Shown: one piece after another, positions 51,050 to 60,166 of the stretch
Position numbering within the stretch: the first letter of the stretch is position 1
How the letters are laid out: each line of letters opens with the position of its first letter
Source of the DNA: RGIG995 sp045543655
GTDB taxonomy: Bacteria > Bacillota > Clostridia > Oscillospirales > UBA644
Assembly (NCBI GenBank): GCA_045543655.1
Contig: JAZPXN010000069.1
Coordinates: 1-64,000, forward strand
Direction: 5' to 3'
DNA: 64,000 nucleotides
Notes under the pieces: generated by a model
Seen by the model: the letters and a program-made list of their open reading frames with translations, nothing else
The model's database searches: none
What the model was told of the DNA's origin: nothing
Program-made: the position numbers and the translations under genes

Positions 51050-52549
51050 TTACAGCTTCATTGCTTTCTTTGCGGCGGTGAGAAGCCGGCGGATGGGCAA
51101 TTTCTGGGGGCATTGCTTTTCGCATTTCCCGCAACCGATGCAATCGGCGGGGGTGGGATGATCTTTTGCAAGCGCCTTGCCGTCCTCGCCCTTGTTATAG
51201 GCGTCGAACCACTGGGGAATGGGAATCTGTTTGGGGCAATCGGCGGTGCAGTATTCGCACCCGGTGCAGGAGACGGCCACCGACTTATTGATGATATCCG
51301 CACAGCGGAAAAGAAGGGCGGTTTCGTCTTCGGTCAGGGGCTTAAGCTCGTTGAAAAACGCAGTATTTTCGTCCAGCTGATGCAGGTCGGACATTCCGCT
51401 CAGCACCATAATGACGCCGGGCAGCGTGGCGGCAAACTGCAGGGCCCATTGGGCGGGAGATTTCTCCGGGTCGGCGGCTTTCAGCAGAGCCCGCGCCTCG
51501 TCGGGCACGTTGGCCAGAGCGCCACCCTTGATGGGCTCCATGATGATAATATCCTTCCCGTGCTTCCGGGCCACCTCGTAGCAGAGGCGGGACTGGACGG
51601 TGGGGGATTCCCAGTCCAGATAGTTGATCTGAAGCTGTACGAATTCCACTTCCGGATGCTCGGTCAGGATCCGATCCAGCACCTCCGCCGAATCGTGGAA
51701 GGAAAATCCGAAGCGCTTCACCTTTCCCTCTGCCTTTTTCTTCATTACGAAGCCGAAGGCGTCCAGCCGGGTGGCGATCTCGTAAAGCCGGGTGTTCAGG
51801 CAATGGAGCAGATAATAATCAAAATATTCCACGCCGCATTTTTCCCGCTGTTCGTTGAAGATCCGCTCCATATCGTCGACGGTCTCCAGCTTCATGGTGG
51901 GAAGCTTTGTGGCCAGCAGATATCTTTCCCGGTCCACCCGGGAGGTCAGGGCCGTCTTGACCGCCTTTTCGCTTTCGGCGTTGTGGTACATATAGGCGGT
52001 GTCAAAATAAGTATAGCCCCGCTCCAGGAAGCGGTCGGTCATGGTGATAAACTGCTGAATATCGATGGATTCCGGCACCTCCGGATCGGTTTTGGGCAGA
52101 CGCATCAGCCCGAATCCCAATTGCTTCATGTGATTCCCTCTCAATTTCTTTACGGTGTTTTTGATTCTTTCCAAAGCGTCCTCCGGGTCGGTACAGCCTG
52201 CCACGGCAGACTCCATAGGGCAGGGCCCGGTGCCTTTTCGGTTGATGATTCCGTCGGTCAGCGTTCCCGCTTCCGCCGCAATGCCGCAGGCGGTGAGGTA
52301 TTCTTTTGCGTCTCTGCTCATGACGGTGGCGTAGACCGCTCTTACGCCGGCAAGGCGGAAGAGAAAGGCCGCCGCCTTCCCCACGATTTTATCCGCCGCA
52401 GAATAGCCCGAAAGATCGGTTCCTCTCTCCAGAAAGGTGACCATGGGAAGAATCCCTTTCAGGTCGGAGACGACGGTGGCGTCCCCCTTGCAGAGAACGC
52501 AGGTGTGGCCTTGGGTCAGAAGGTTCTTTGCGCGTTCAAGATCGTTCAT
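51050..52549 (-). CDS. DUF1893 domain fused to a ferredoxin-containing aldo/keto reductase
   Basis: 499 residues. Residues 1-135 match DUF1893 (CVLCKGDATVV, GYSAADKIVGKAAAFLF, GIINRKGTGPCPMESAV), a cytidine-deaminase-like fold of unknown role. Residues 141-499 are an aldo/keto reductase (MKQLGFGLMRLP, FDTAYMYHNAES, the HDS region) ending in two 4Fe-4S cysteine clusters (CTGCEYCTADCPKQIPIP, CIGCGKCEKQCPQ). An internal ATG at 52129 has a GAGAGGGAA site, so the reductase might also be made alone. It is 3 bp from murC and co-transcribed with it. Confidence 0.88.
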   Translation of the reverse strand: MNDLERAKNLLTQGHTCVLCKGDATVVSDLKGILPMVTFLERGTDLSGYSAADKIVGKAAAFLFRLAGVRAVYATVMSRDAKEYLTACGIAAEAGTLTDGIINRKGTGPCPMESAVAGCTDPEDALERIKNTVKKLRGNHMKQLGFGLMRLPKTDPEVPESIDIQQFITMTDRFLERGYTYFDTAYMYHNAESEKAVKTALTSRVDRERYLLATKLPTMKLETVDDMERIFNEQREKCGVEYFDYYLLHCLNTRLYEIATRLDAFGFVMKKKAEGKVKRFGFSFHDSAEVLDRILTEHPEVEFVQLQINYLDWESPTVQSRLCYEVARKHGKDIIIMEPIKGGALANVPDEARALLKAADPEKSPAQWALQFAATLPGVIMVLSGMSDLHQLDENTAFFNELKPLTEDETALLFRCADIINKSVAVSCTGCEYCTADCPKQIPIPQWFDAYNKGEDGKALAKDHPTPADCIGCGKCEKQCPQKLPIRRLLTAAKKAMKL

Positions 52550-52552
52550 GGG

Positions 52553-53974
52553 TCAGTCTTCCAGATATTTGGTTTCGCCGTATTTCTTCGTGATGAGAAT
52601 GGCGGCCTTGTTGATATCGCCGCATCCCAAAGTGATGAAAAGATCCCCGGGCTGCGCCAGCTCCTTGACCCGGTCGGCAATATGCTCGAAATCCCGCATC
52701 AGCTCGGCGTTGTTCAGCCGCGCAACCACGTCTTCGGCGTAAATATTGTAATCGTCGTTGGTCTCCCGGGCAGGGTAGATGGGGGGAATAAGGACCTTAT
52801 CTACCGTGGAAAGCACCTCCACGAATTCGTCCATCAGCATTTTCGTCCGGGAAAAGGTATGGGGCTGATGGATGGCAATGATCCGCTTGAATCCCAGATC
52901 CCGGGCGGTCTTGAAGGTGACCCGGTAGGCGTCGGGATGGTGTCCGTAATCGTCGGCGATAACGGCTCCGTTGACGGTGCAATGATATTCGAACCGTCTC
53001 CCCGCCCCGTTATAGGCCGCAAGCCCCGGCAGAATCTCTTCCTTCGTAAGCCCCAGGGCGTAGCCTGCGGCGGCGGTGGCAAGGGCGTTGAGCACGTTGT
53101 GCCGCCCCGGAACCGAGAGACGAACCCGGCCAAAATATTCTTTTTCTTCGTCGTCGTTGGGATGATAATACAGATCAAAGGAGGGAAGCCCCTGCTCCAG
53201 GGCGATATTTTCCGCCCGGAAATGTCCGCTTTTCAGCCCGAAAAGGAGAAGATTCCCTTCGTATCCCTCCAGCATTTTCGCCACGTTTTCGTCTTCCGCG
53301 TTGGTGACGAGGGTGCCGCCGGGCTTGACGTTCTTCAGATAATTCCGGAAGGCGCCGATGACGTTGTCGAGGGTCTTGAAATATTCCATGTGATCCTCGC
53401 CGATATTCAGGATGACCGACACGTCCGACCGGAAAAACCGGAAGGATTCTTTGAATTCACAGCTCTCGAAAACGCACAGATCATCCTTTTCGCTCAGCCG
53501 GTAGGAGGCGCCGATGAGGTTCATATGGCCTCCGATGATGGCGGCGGGATCCCGGTTTGCCTTCAGAAAAAGGGCGGTGATCATGGAAGACGTCGTGGTC
53601 TTTCCATGGGTGCCGGCAACGCCGACGGTCTTGCGGTATCCGTCCAGAATCTCTCCCAGAAATTCTGCTCTGCGATAGACGGGGATCTTCAATTCCTTTG
53701 CCCGCATCAATTCCGGATTGGAGGGGACGATGGCGTCGGTCATGATGACGGCGTCGGGATTTTCCCGGTCGATATTCTCCGCAACCTGACCGATGTGAAC
53801 GGTGATGCCCAGCCGTTCCAGCCGTTCCGTGGCCTTCCCGGACTGCATATCCGAACCCGAAACGGTATAATTCCGGCGCAAAGCGATCTGGGCAAGCGAA
53901 CTCATAGACGAGCCTCCGATGCCCATAAAATGCAGTTTTTTAGAGGTTTTCAGCGCTTCTTTGATTGGGATCAT
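52553..53974 (-). CDS. murC: UDP-N-acetylmuramate--L-alanine ligase
   Basis: 473 residues, normal for MurC. Rossmann-like N-domain (LHFMGIGGSSMSSLAQIAL, about 14-32, read in part), ATP-binding GTHGKTTTSSMI (about 109-120), central domain with EDHMEYFKTLDN, and the C-terminal domain with DDYGHHPDAYRVTF and HQPHTFSRTK. It adds L-alanine to UDP-MurNAc in peptidoglycan synthesis. ATG at 53974 is used; a GTG 18 bases upstream lacks a ribosome site. Confidence 0.97.
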   Translation of the reverse strand: MIPIKEALKTSKKLHFMGIGGSSMSSLAQIALRRNYTVSGSDMQSGKATERLERLGITVHIGQVAENIDRENPDAVIMTDAIVPSNPELMRAKELKIPVYRRAEFLGEILDGYRKTVGVAGTHGKTTTSSMITALFLKANRDPAAIIGGHMNLIGASYRLSEKDDLCVFESCEFKESFRFFRSDVSVILNIGEDHMEYFKTLDNVIGAFRNYLKNVKPGGTLVTNAEDENVAKMLEGYEGNLLLFGLKSGHFRAENIALEQGLPSFDLYYHPNDDEEKEYFGRVRLSVPGRHNVLNALATAAAGYALGLTKEEILPGLAAYNGAGRRFEYHCTVNGAVIADDYGHHPDAYRVTFKTARDLGFKRIIAIHQPHTFSRTKMLMDEFVEVLSTVDKVLIPPIYPARETNDDYNIYAEDVVARLNNAELMRDFEHIADRVKELAQPGDLFITLGCGDINKAAILITKKYGETKYLED

Positions 53975-53996
53975 ACGGTTTAAAACTCCCACAAAA

Positions 53997-54623
53997 TTAT
54001 TTTTTGACGCCGAACCGACGCTCCGTTACCGGCTCGTTGGTTCCCGTCAGCATTTCCTGGCTGTCCTTCATGACGAACCAGGCCGCCGCCACCGCCAAAA
54101 CCGAGGCGGGGTAGCAGATCCAATGCCAGGAGAAGGGCAGGAGGATGAAGGTTGCGCCCAGATGCCCCAGGGCGGCGATGCCGCAGAGAACCATGCCGGC
54201 CATGCAGACCTTCCGTTGCAGTTGATGCTCCTCTTTTCTCTCCCAGTATTCCAGCATTGCAAAATGGAGCCAGGCCAGAAGGATCACCGCCACCAAAAGA
54301 ATAAGGTCGTTGTAATTTGCCGTGACGTAAGTAACGCCGTCCAGCAAAAGGCCAAGGATCTTCAGGTTGCCCACCAGCGTATCGGCGAAAAATACCTTGA
54401 TCTGCCCCAGGAAATACAAAAACGACACCACGGTCATTACTGCCGTCGCGGTATAAAGACCGGACATCCGTTTGTTGATCCGGCGTTTTTCCAGCATGAA
54501 CCAGACCAACAGGTAGCCGATGAAATCCGGCAGGATATCGATGATCTGCATACTGTCCCCTACCTTATAAGGGGTAATAAAGCTGAGTACGGTCAGTAAA
54601 AGACCGAAAAGCAAGAGATTCAT
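53997..54623 (-). CDS. Membrane protein, unknown function
   Basis: 208 residues with about six hydrophobic helices, starting MNLLLFGLLLTVLSF and containing DSMQIIDILPDFIGYLLVWFML. The IDILPDFIGYLL stretch recurs in small uncharacterised Clostridia membrane proteins, but no named family can be given. C-terminus is basic (ERRFGVKK). It lies 9 bp after rnc and 22 bp before murC in the same leftward run, so it is probably co-transcribed. Confidence 0.75.
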   Translation of the reverse strand: MNLLLFGLLLTVLSFITPYKVGDSMQIIDILPDFIGYLLVWFMLEKRRINKRMSGLYTATAVMTVVSFLYFLGQIKVFFADTLVGNLKILGLLLDGVTYVTANYNDLILLVAVILLAWLHFAMLEYWERKEEHQLQRKVCMAGMVLCGIAALGHLGATFILLPFSWHWICYPASVLAVAAAWFVMKDSQEMLTGTNEPVTERRFGVKK

Positions 54624-54632
54624 AGTTCCTCC

Positions 54633-55313
54633 TTATTCCTCCAGCCCCATCAGCTCCAGGGCCTCCTTTGCCGCCGCCTGCTCCGCCGCCTTCTTCGACC
54701 GTCCCCGGCCTTGGGAAATGCGGTTGCTGTTCAGATACAGATGGCATACGAAGGTCTTTTCGTGTTCCGGACCGAAATTGTCGGCAATGACGTATTTGAG
54801 AACCTCGCCGGGATTCTTCTGGATCACTTCCTGCAGTACCGTTTTATAATCGTGCTGACGGAAATTTTTTCCGCCGTTGATGAGGAAGGGCAGGATGAAA
54901 TCCCGGGCCTTCCCGTAGCCCCCGTCCAGATAAATGGCTCCAAGGATCGCCTCGACGGCATCGCACAGGATGGAATTACGGTCTTCCGCGCCCGCCTGCT
55001 TTTCGCCCCGCCCCAGAAGGAGGCTTTCCCCCAGGTTCAGCTCTCTCGCATAGGTGGAAAGGGCTTCCTCGCAGACCAGCAGGGCTTTTGTTTTCGTCAG
55101 ATCCCCCTCGTCTCCCGTCCGGGTGGAGTAGAGGTGGTCGGAGCAGACGAGGGACAGCACCGAGTCCCCCAGAAATTCCAGCCGTTCGTTACATTCCTCC
55201 GCATCCCGGTGCTCGTTGAGATAGGAAGAATGGGTCAGCGCCTTCCGGAGCAGGGTCTTATCCCGGAAGACGTAACCGATCTTTTCTTCGGTTCGGGAGA
55301 GATGCTCAGTCAT
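54633..55313 (-). CDS. rnc: Ribonuclease III
   Basis: 226 residues. The RNase III signature NERLEFLGDSVLSL (about 42-55) and the second acidic cluster CDAVEAILGAIYLDGG (about 115-130) provide the Mg2+-binding Glu and Asp residues. The C-terminal double-stranded RNA-binding domain (about 153-224) ends KKAAEQAAAKEALELMG. It processes rRNA precursors and double-stranded RNA. It overlaps the acyl carrier protein gene by 8 bp, the classic plsX-acp-rnc arrangement. Confidence 0.97.
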   Translation of the reverse strand: MTEHLSRTEEKIGYVFRDKTLLRKALTHSSYLNEHRDAEECNERLEFLGDSVLSLVCSDHLYSTRTGDEGDLTKTKALLVCEEALSTYARELNLGESLLLGRGEKQAGAEDRNSILCDAVEAILGAIYLDGGYGKARDFILPFLINGGKNFRQHDYKTVLQEVIQKNPGEVLKYVIADNFGPEHEKTFVCHLYLNSNRISQGRGRSKKAAEQAAAKEALELMGLEE

Positions 55314-55542
55314 GGCTCCGCTCCTCTATGAGGGCGATCAGGTCGCCGACGGAATCGATCTTTTTGCCGTCCTCGGTGTCGATGATCACGTCGAATTCCC
55401 CCTCTGCGGCCATGCAGATCTCCCACAGATCCAATTCGTCAGCCCCGAGGTCAGCGAATTTTGCGGCGGGGGTGACCGAGTCTTCTTCGACCTCAAGAAT
55501 TTCCGCTACGATCGGTTTCAGGATATTCAGGATCTGGATCAT
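55306..55542 (-). CDS. Acyl carrier protein-like protein lacking the phosphopantetheine serine
   Basis: 78 residues with a full ACP four-helix pattern, in the canonical plsX-acp-rnc position. The attachment motif reads GADELDLWEI where ACPs have GADSLDxVEL: residue 36 is glutamate (GAA at 55437-55435), so no 4'-phosphopantetheine can be attached. The rest of helix II (CMAAEGEFDV) and helix III are well conserved. Two or more base changes separate GAA from any serine codon, so a sequencing error is unlikely. It may be a structural or regulatory partner (for PlsX, RNase III or another protein) while a normal ACP is encoded elsewhere. Confidence 0.85.
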   Translation of the reverse strand: MIQILNILKPIVAEILEVEEDSVTPAAKFADLGADELDLWEICMAAEGEFDVIIDTEDGKKIDSVGDLIALIEERSHD

Positions 55543-55549
55543 GATATGC

Positions 55550-56563
55550 TCACTTTCCGGCGTTTGCCGCTTTTTCTTGTTGGAAATGGGCGGTGATAGT
55601 CTCTACCGCACCGGATTTTGCGAAATTTGCTGCCTGACGGATGGCGTTCTTGAAGGCCTTTGCGTTGGAGCTGCCGTGAGCCTTGATGACCGGCTTTGCC
55701 ACGCCGAGAAGCACGGCGCCGCCCTCTTCGGTATAATCCAGCTTTTTCTTCATCTGCCGCAGCTGAGGCTTCAGCATGGCCGCCAGCAGCTTGGAGAAGA
55801 AGGTTGCCGTCAGGGATTCCTTCATGATGCTCATCATGAACATTGCGGTGCCTTCCACTGCCTTCAGCAGGATGTTTCCCGAAAATCCGTCGGCCACCAG
55901 TACGTCGCAGGTCCCGTCGAAAATGCCCCGGCCTTCCACGTTGCCGACGAATTCGAAGGCTTTGTTTTCCTTCAGCAGGGCGTGAGCCTTCTGATAGAGC
56001 TCCGGCCCCTTGGATTCCTCCGTGCCGTTGTTCAGCAGGCCGACCTTGGGCTCGTCACAAAAGCCGGCGTTCTTCATATACAGAGCGCCCATCACGCCGA
56101 ACTGGTCCAGATATTCCGGGGTGCAAACCTCGTTGACACCGCTGTCGATCAGCATAAAATGACCGGTTTTGGAGGGGAATACGGGGGCAAAGGCCGGCCG
56201 CTTGACGCCGTCGATGCGCTTGACGATAAACAATCCGCCTGCCAGGATCGCGCCGGAGTTTCCGGCGGAGACGAAGGCGTCCCCTTCGCCCTTGGCCAGA
56301 AGATCGAAGGCAAGCCCCATGGAGGAATTCCGCTTGCCCCGTACGACGCTGGCCGCTTCGTCTTCCATGGTGATGACCTGGTCCGCATCCCGGACGTCGA
56401 TATCGGTATCGTCGATATCGTTGTCGATCATGGTTTTCTTCAAAAGATCTGCGGGGCCGGTGACGATGATCTTTACGCCCAGCTCTTCCACGGCCATGGC
56501 ACAGCCCTTCAGAATCTGCAGAGGGGCGTTATCGCCGCCCATGCCGTCTACGATAATGGTCAT
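55550..56563 (-). CDS. plsX: Phosphate acyltransferase PlsX
   Basis: 337 residues. Opening TIIVDGMGGDNAP, then GNSGAILAGGLF (about 98-109), GHFMLIDSGVN and VADGFSGNILLKAVEGTA are PlsX hallmarks. It makes acyl-phosphate from acyl-ACP for phospholipid synthesis with PlsY. The C-terminus (NFAKSGAVETITAHFQQEKAANAGK, in part) is slightly extended. The fabD and fabG genes that often follow are absent; the serine-less ACP gene follows after 7 bp. Confidence 0.96.
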   Translation of the reverse strand: MTIIVDGMGGDNAPLQILKGCAMAVEELGVKIIVTGPADLLKKTMIDNDIDDTDIDVRDADQVITMEDEAASVVRGKRNSSMGLAFDLLAKGEGDAFVSAGNSGAILAGGLFIVKRIDGVKRPAFAPVFPSKTGHFMLIDSGVNEVCTPEYLDQFGVMGALYMKNAGFCDEPKVGLLNNGTEESKGPELYQKAHALLKENKAFEFVGNVEGRGIFDGTCDVLVADGFSGNILLKAVEGTAMFMMSIMKESLTATFFSKLLAAMLKPQLRQMKKKLDYTEEGGAVLLGVAKPVIKAHGSSNAKAFKNAIRQAANFAKSGAVETITAHFQQEKAANAGK

Positions 56564-56581
56564 AGTTTGTTCCTTCCTCTC

Positions 56582-57916
56582 TCATTGATCCGCAGAATCG
56601 CTCTCTGCGGGAAGTGTGATATTGATTCCGTTGTCCCGACAGAATGCCGTCAGGGTTTCCAGCGCCCGTTTTGCGTGGGCCGCCTTGCGGTCTTTTTTCT
56701 TGATCCGTCCCTCCAGCGCCGGCAGAAGTCCGAAATTGACGTTCATGGGCTGGAAATCGGTGACCGCGGAATCGGATACGTAATGGGCCAGAGATCCGAT
56801 GGCCGTTTCTTTGGGGAAGACCACCGTATCGCCCAGCACGGCGTTCAGTCCGGCCACGAAGCCGCTTGACGCCGATTCGATATACCCTTCCACACCGGTG
56901 ATCTGACCGGCAAAATAAAGATTTTCCCGGTTGCGCACCCGGTAGGTGGGGGTAAGAAGATCCGGGGAATTCAAAAAGGTATTCCGATGCATGACGCCGT
57001 ATCGGACGAATTCTGCCTTTTCCAGGCCGGGAATCATGCCGAAGACCCGCCGTTGCTCCGGCCAGGTCAGATGGGTCTGGAATCCCACGATATTGTAAAG
57101 GGAGGCGGCGGCGTTGTCCTTCCGGAGTTGAACCACCGCTTTGGGCAGCTTGCCCGTATGGGGGTTCATCAGCCCCACCGGCTTCAGAGGGCCGAACAGC
57201 AGCGTCTCGTATCCCCGGGAGGCCATCACCTCCACCGGCATACAGCCTTCAAATACCTTGTCGTTTTCAAAGCCGTGGAGGTGGGCGGTCTCCGCAGAGA
57301 CCAACGCCCGGTAGAAGGCGTCGTATTCTTCCTCGTTCATGGGGCAGTTGATATAATCCGGGGTCCCTTTGTCGTAGCGGGAGGCCAGGTAGGCCTTGGA
57401 CATATCAATGCTCTCTGCGGTGACGATGGGCGCCGCCGCGTCGAAGAAGGACAACCCTTCTCCAAACTGCCGGACGATCTCCTCCGCCAAAGGATCCGAG
57501 GCCAGGGGGCCTGCGGCGATGACGGCAGGCTCGTCAAAGTCGAGGGAGGTGATTTCCTTTTCCACCACGGTAATATTGGGATGATTCCGGATCTTTCCGG
57601 TGACGTAGGCCGCAAAGGCGTCCCGGTCTACCGCCAGAGCGCCCCCGGCGGGAACCCGGGTGGCCACGGCCGCTTCCATGACGAGAGATCCCATCCGGAG
57701 CAATTCCTCCTTCAGAACGCCGATGGCATTCTGAAGACCTTCCGCCCGGAGGGAATTGGAGCAGACCAGCTCGCAGAAAAGATCGGATTTATGGGCGGGG
57801 GACTTTTTCAGGGGCTTCATTTCGTACAGGGTCACCTTCGCGCCCCGCTCGGCGCATTGCCACGCCGCTTCACACCCTGCAAGTCCCGCACCGACCACCG
57901 TTACGGATGGGTTCAT
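56582..57916 (-). CDS. trmFO: Methylenetetrahydrofolate--tRNA-(uracil-5-)-methyltransferase TrmFO
   Basis: 444 residues. FAD-binding GAGLAGCEAAWQ (about 9-20), the KSPAHKSDLFCELVCSNSLR block (about 38-57) with the catalytic cysteine, and the C-terminal YFAGQITGVEGYIESA (about 338). It methylates U54 of tRNA (T loop) using methylene-THF and FADH2. Its start overlaps the topA stop by 4 bp (ATGA), in the Gram-positive dprA-topA-trmFO order. Confidence 0.97.
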   Translation of the reverse strand: MNPSVTVVGAGLAGCEAAWQCAERGAKVTLYEMKPLKKSPAHKSDLFCELVCSNSLRAEGLQNAIGVLKEELLRMGSLVMEAAVATRVPAGGALAVDRDAFAAYVTGKIRNHPNITVVEKEITSLDFDEPAVIAAGPLASDPLAEEIVRQFGEGLSFFDAAAPIVTAESIDMSKAYLASRYDKGTPDYINCPMNEEEYDAFYRALVSAETAHLHGFENDKVFEGCMPVEVMASRGYETLLFGPLKPVGLMNPHTGKLPKAVVQLRKDNAAASLYNIVGFQTHLTWPEQRRVFGMIPGLEKAEFVRYGVMHRNTFLNSPDLLTPTYRVRNRENLYFAGQITGVEGYIESASSGFVAGLNAVLGDTVVFPKETAIGSLAHYVSDSAVTDFQPMNVNFGLLPALEGRIKKKDRKAAHAKRALETLTAFCRDNGINITLPAESDSADQ

Positions 57917-60132
57917 TTCTTATCGCTCTCCGCTTTGTCTTTTTTCTTGAAGGGCGCCTCGTATCCGCAGCCCTCGGTGGCGCAGACCAGGTTGCTGAAT
58001 CTGCGGAAGAGGGTCTTGCCGCATTTGGGGCAGACTTCCGTCGTGGGAACGTCCCAGGTGCGGAATCCGCAGGCGGCACCCTTTTCGCAGGAATAATAGG
58101 TCTTGCCCTTCTGGGTCTTACGGACGACCAGCCCGGCGCCGCAGGTGGGGCAGGTGCCGGCGGCCTTGTTGTAGACCGGCTTGGTGTTCTTGCATTCCGG
58201 ATAGCCGGGGCAGGCCAGGAAGCGGCCGAAGCGGCTGACCTTGTAGACCATTTTCCGTCCGCACAGCTCGCAGACCTCGTCGCTTTCTTCTACCGGCGTT
58301 TCCACCTTTTTGCGTTCGGTGTTGCTTTCGGCCTTTTCCAGGGCGGCGGCAAAATCACCGTAAAAGCTCTGCATCACGTCCACCAGAGTCTTTTCGCCCT
58401 CTTCCACCCGGTCCAGCTCTTTTTCCATTTCGGCGGTGAAGGCGGAGTCCACGATATTGCTGAAGTTTTCGATCATCAGGTCGGTGGTGACGATGCCCAG
58501 GTTGGTGGGCTTGAGAGACTTCCCTTCCCGTTCCACGTATTCCCGTTCGATGATCGTGCCCACGATGGGAGCAAAGGTGGAGGGCCGGCCGATGCCGTTT
58601 TCCTCCAGGGTCTTGATCAGGGAGGCTTCGGTATAGCGGGAGGGGGGCAGGGTAAATTTCTGCTCCGAGGTCAGTTCCTTGAAATCCAGCTTATCTCCTT
58701 CCTTTACGTCGGGGAAGGCGGAGGATTCCTCCTGATCGTCGGAATAACGGTAAAGGCGGCTATAGCCGTCGAAGACCTTCTTGGTGTCGGAGGCGCGGAA
58801 GAGATATCCGGCGGCCTCGATCTCGATGCTTCTCACGTGCTGAATCACGGAGGCCATCTGGCTGGCGGTGAACCGCTCCCAGATCAGCTTATACAGCCGA
58901 TACTGATCGTTGTTCAGGCTTGCCTTGACCACGTCGGGAGTCAGATTGACGTCGGTGGGACGGATGGCTTCGTGTGCGTCCTGAGCGCCCTGGCGGGTCT
59001 TGAAGACCCGGGGGGTCTTGGGATAGTACTGCTCCCCGTAATTGGCAAGGATATATTCCTTTGCGGCGGCTCGCGCTTCGTCGGAGATCCGCAGGGAGTC
59101 GGTTCTCATATAAGTGATCAGACCTACGGGACCGTGACCGATGACGTCAATACCTTCGTACAGCGTCTGTGCCACGGACATGGTCTTCTGGGGGTGCATA
59201 TTCAGGTGGACGGAGGCGTCCTGCTGGAGGGATGAGGTGGTGAAGGGAGGAGCGGGATTTTTATGCTTTTCCTGCTCCTTCAGGGAACGGACGAGATAAT
59301 CCTTTCCTTCCAGCTCCGCTCGGATCTTTGCGTTTTCTTCGGCCGAGGCGACGGCAATCTTGCCTTCGTCGTTCCCGAAGAAACGGGCGGTATATTCCTT
59401 CTTTCCGTTACGGAAATGGGCGTCGAGATTCCAGTATTCCTGAGGAACGAAGGCTTCGATCTCCCGCTCCCGATCCACCACCCAGCGGGTAGCGACCGAC
59501 TGCACGCGACCGGCGGAAAGACCGTATTTGACCTTATGCCACAGGAAGGGGGAGAGCTTGTAGCCCACGATGCGGTCCAGCACCCGGCGGGTCTGCTGAG
59601 ATGCGACCAGATCCTGATCAATGGCCCGGGGATTCTGCATCCCTTCGGTGACGGCCTTCCGGGTGATCTCGTTGAAGGTCACGCGGTTTGCCGCGGTTTC
59701 GTCCAACTCCAGCATCTGGGCCAGATGCCAGGCGATGGCTTCCCCTTCCCGGTCGGGGTCGGTTGCGAGATAAACGGCCTTGCTGTTCTTTGCGGCGGCC
59801 TTCAGCTCTTTCAGCAGGGCCGCTTTGCCGTCCTTGCGGGGGACGATATATTCGGGGGTAAAGCCGTTTTCAATATCTACGCCCAGACGGGAGGCGGGCA
59901 GATCCCGGATGTGCCCCTTGGAGGACAGGACTTCAAACTTGCTGCCCAAATATTTTTTGATGGTTTTGGCCTTGGAGGGGGACTCCACGATCAAGAGATT
60001 CTTCGTGGGCTTCTTGGTGGCGGTCTTTTTGGTTGCAGTTTTCTTTGCAGCGGTCTTCTTTGCCGCAGGCTTTTTCGCCGCGGCCTTCTTCTGGGTTTCT
60101 TCGGTGTTGGTTGCGGTGGTTTTGGTAGCCAT
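57913..60132 (-). CDS. topA: DNA topoisomerase I with lysine-rich N-terminal tail
   Basis: 739 residues. Residues 1-45 form a Lys/Ala/Thr tail of KKTA/KKPA units, resembling histone H1 tails, ahead of the TOPRIM domain (LLIVESPSKAKTI near 47; DPDREGEAIAWH near 120). The catalytic tyrosine lies in GLITYMRTDS (about 333-342). Three C-terminal zinc-finger repeats with CxxC pairs (CELCGRKM, CPTCGAGL, CPKCGKTL) follow. It relaxes negative supercoils. The ATG at 60132 has AAGGAG upstream; the open frame upstream of it is not used. Confidence 0.97.
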   Translation of the reverse strand: MATKTTATNTEETQKKAAAKKPAAKKTAAKKTATKKTATKKPTKNLLIVESPSKAKTIKKYLGSKFEVLSSKGHIRDLPASRLGVDIENGFTPEYIVPRKDGKAALLKELKAAAKNSKAVYLATDPDREGEAIAWHLAQMLELDETAANRVTFNEITRKAVTEGMQNPRAIDQDLVASQQTRRVLDRIVGYKLSPFLWHKVKYGLSAGRVQSVATRWVVDREREIEAFVPQEYWNLDAHFRNGKKEYTARFFGNDEGKIAVASAEENAKIRAELEGKDYLVRSLKEQEKHKNPAPPFTTSSLQQDASVHLNMHPQKTMSVAQTLYEGIDVIGHGPVGLITYMRTDSLRISDEARAAAKEYILANYGEQYYPKTPRVFKTRQGAQDAHEAIRPTDVNLTPDVVKASLNNDQYRLYKLIWERFTASQMASVIQHVRSIEIEAAGYLFRASDTKKVFDGYSRLYRYSDDQEESSAFPDVKEGDKLDFKELTSEQKFTLPPSRYTEASLIKTLEENGIGRPSTFAPIVGTIIEREYVEREGKSLKPTNLGIVTTDLMIENFSNIVDSAFTAEMEKELDRVEEGEKTLVDVMQSFYGDFAAALEKAESNTERKKVETPVEESDEVCELCGRKMVYKVSRFGRFLACPGYPECKNTKPVYNKAAGTCPTCGAGLVVRKTQKGKTYYSCEKGAACGFRTWDVPTTEVCPKCGKTLFRRFSNLVCATEGCGYEAPFKKKDKAESDKK

Positions 60133-60166
60133 CGTTGTTCTCCTTTTTCGTAGGTGGATTTTGCGG

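Noticed and set aside
53961..53975. Third copy of the palindromic promoter module (TTGATT...ATACGGTTTAAAA)
   Set aside because: Only 13 bases match in a block, the -35/-10 distance is 14, and the sequence spans the murC start codon. Treated as a chance or degenerate match.
50996..53983. A 995-residue open frame on the plus strand
   Set aside because: Antisense to the aldo/keto reductase and murC genes, both unmistakable. It begins on a terminator stem.
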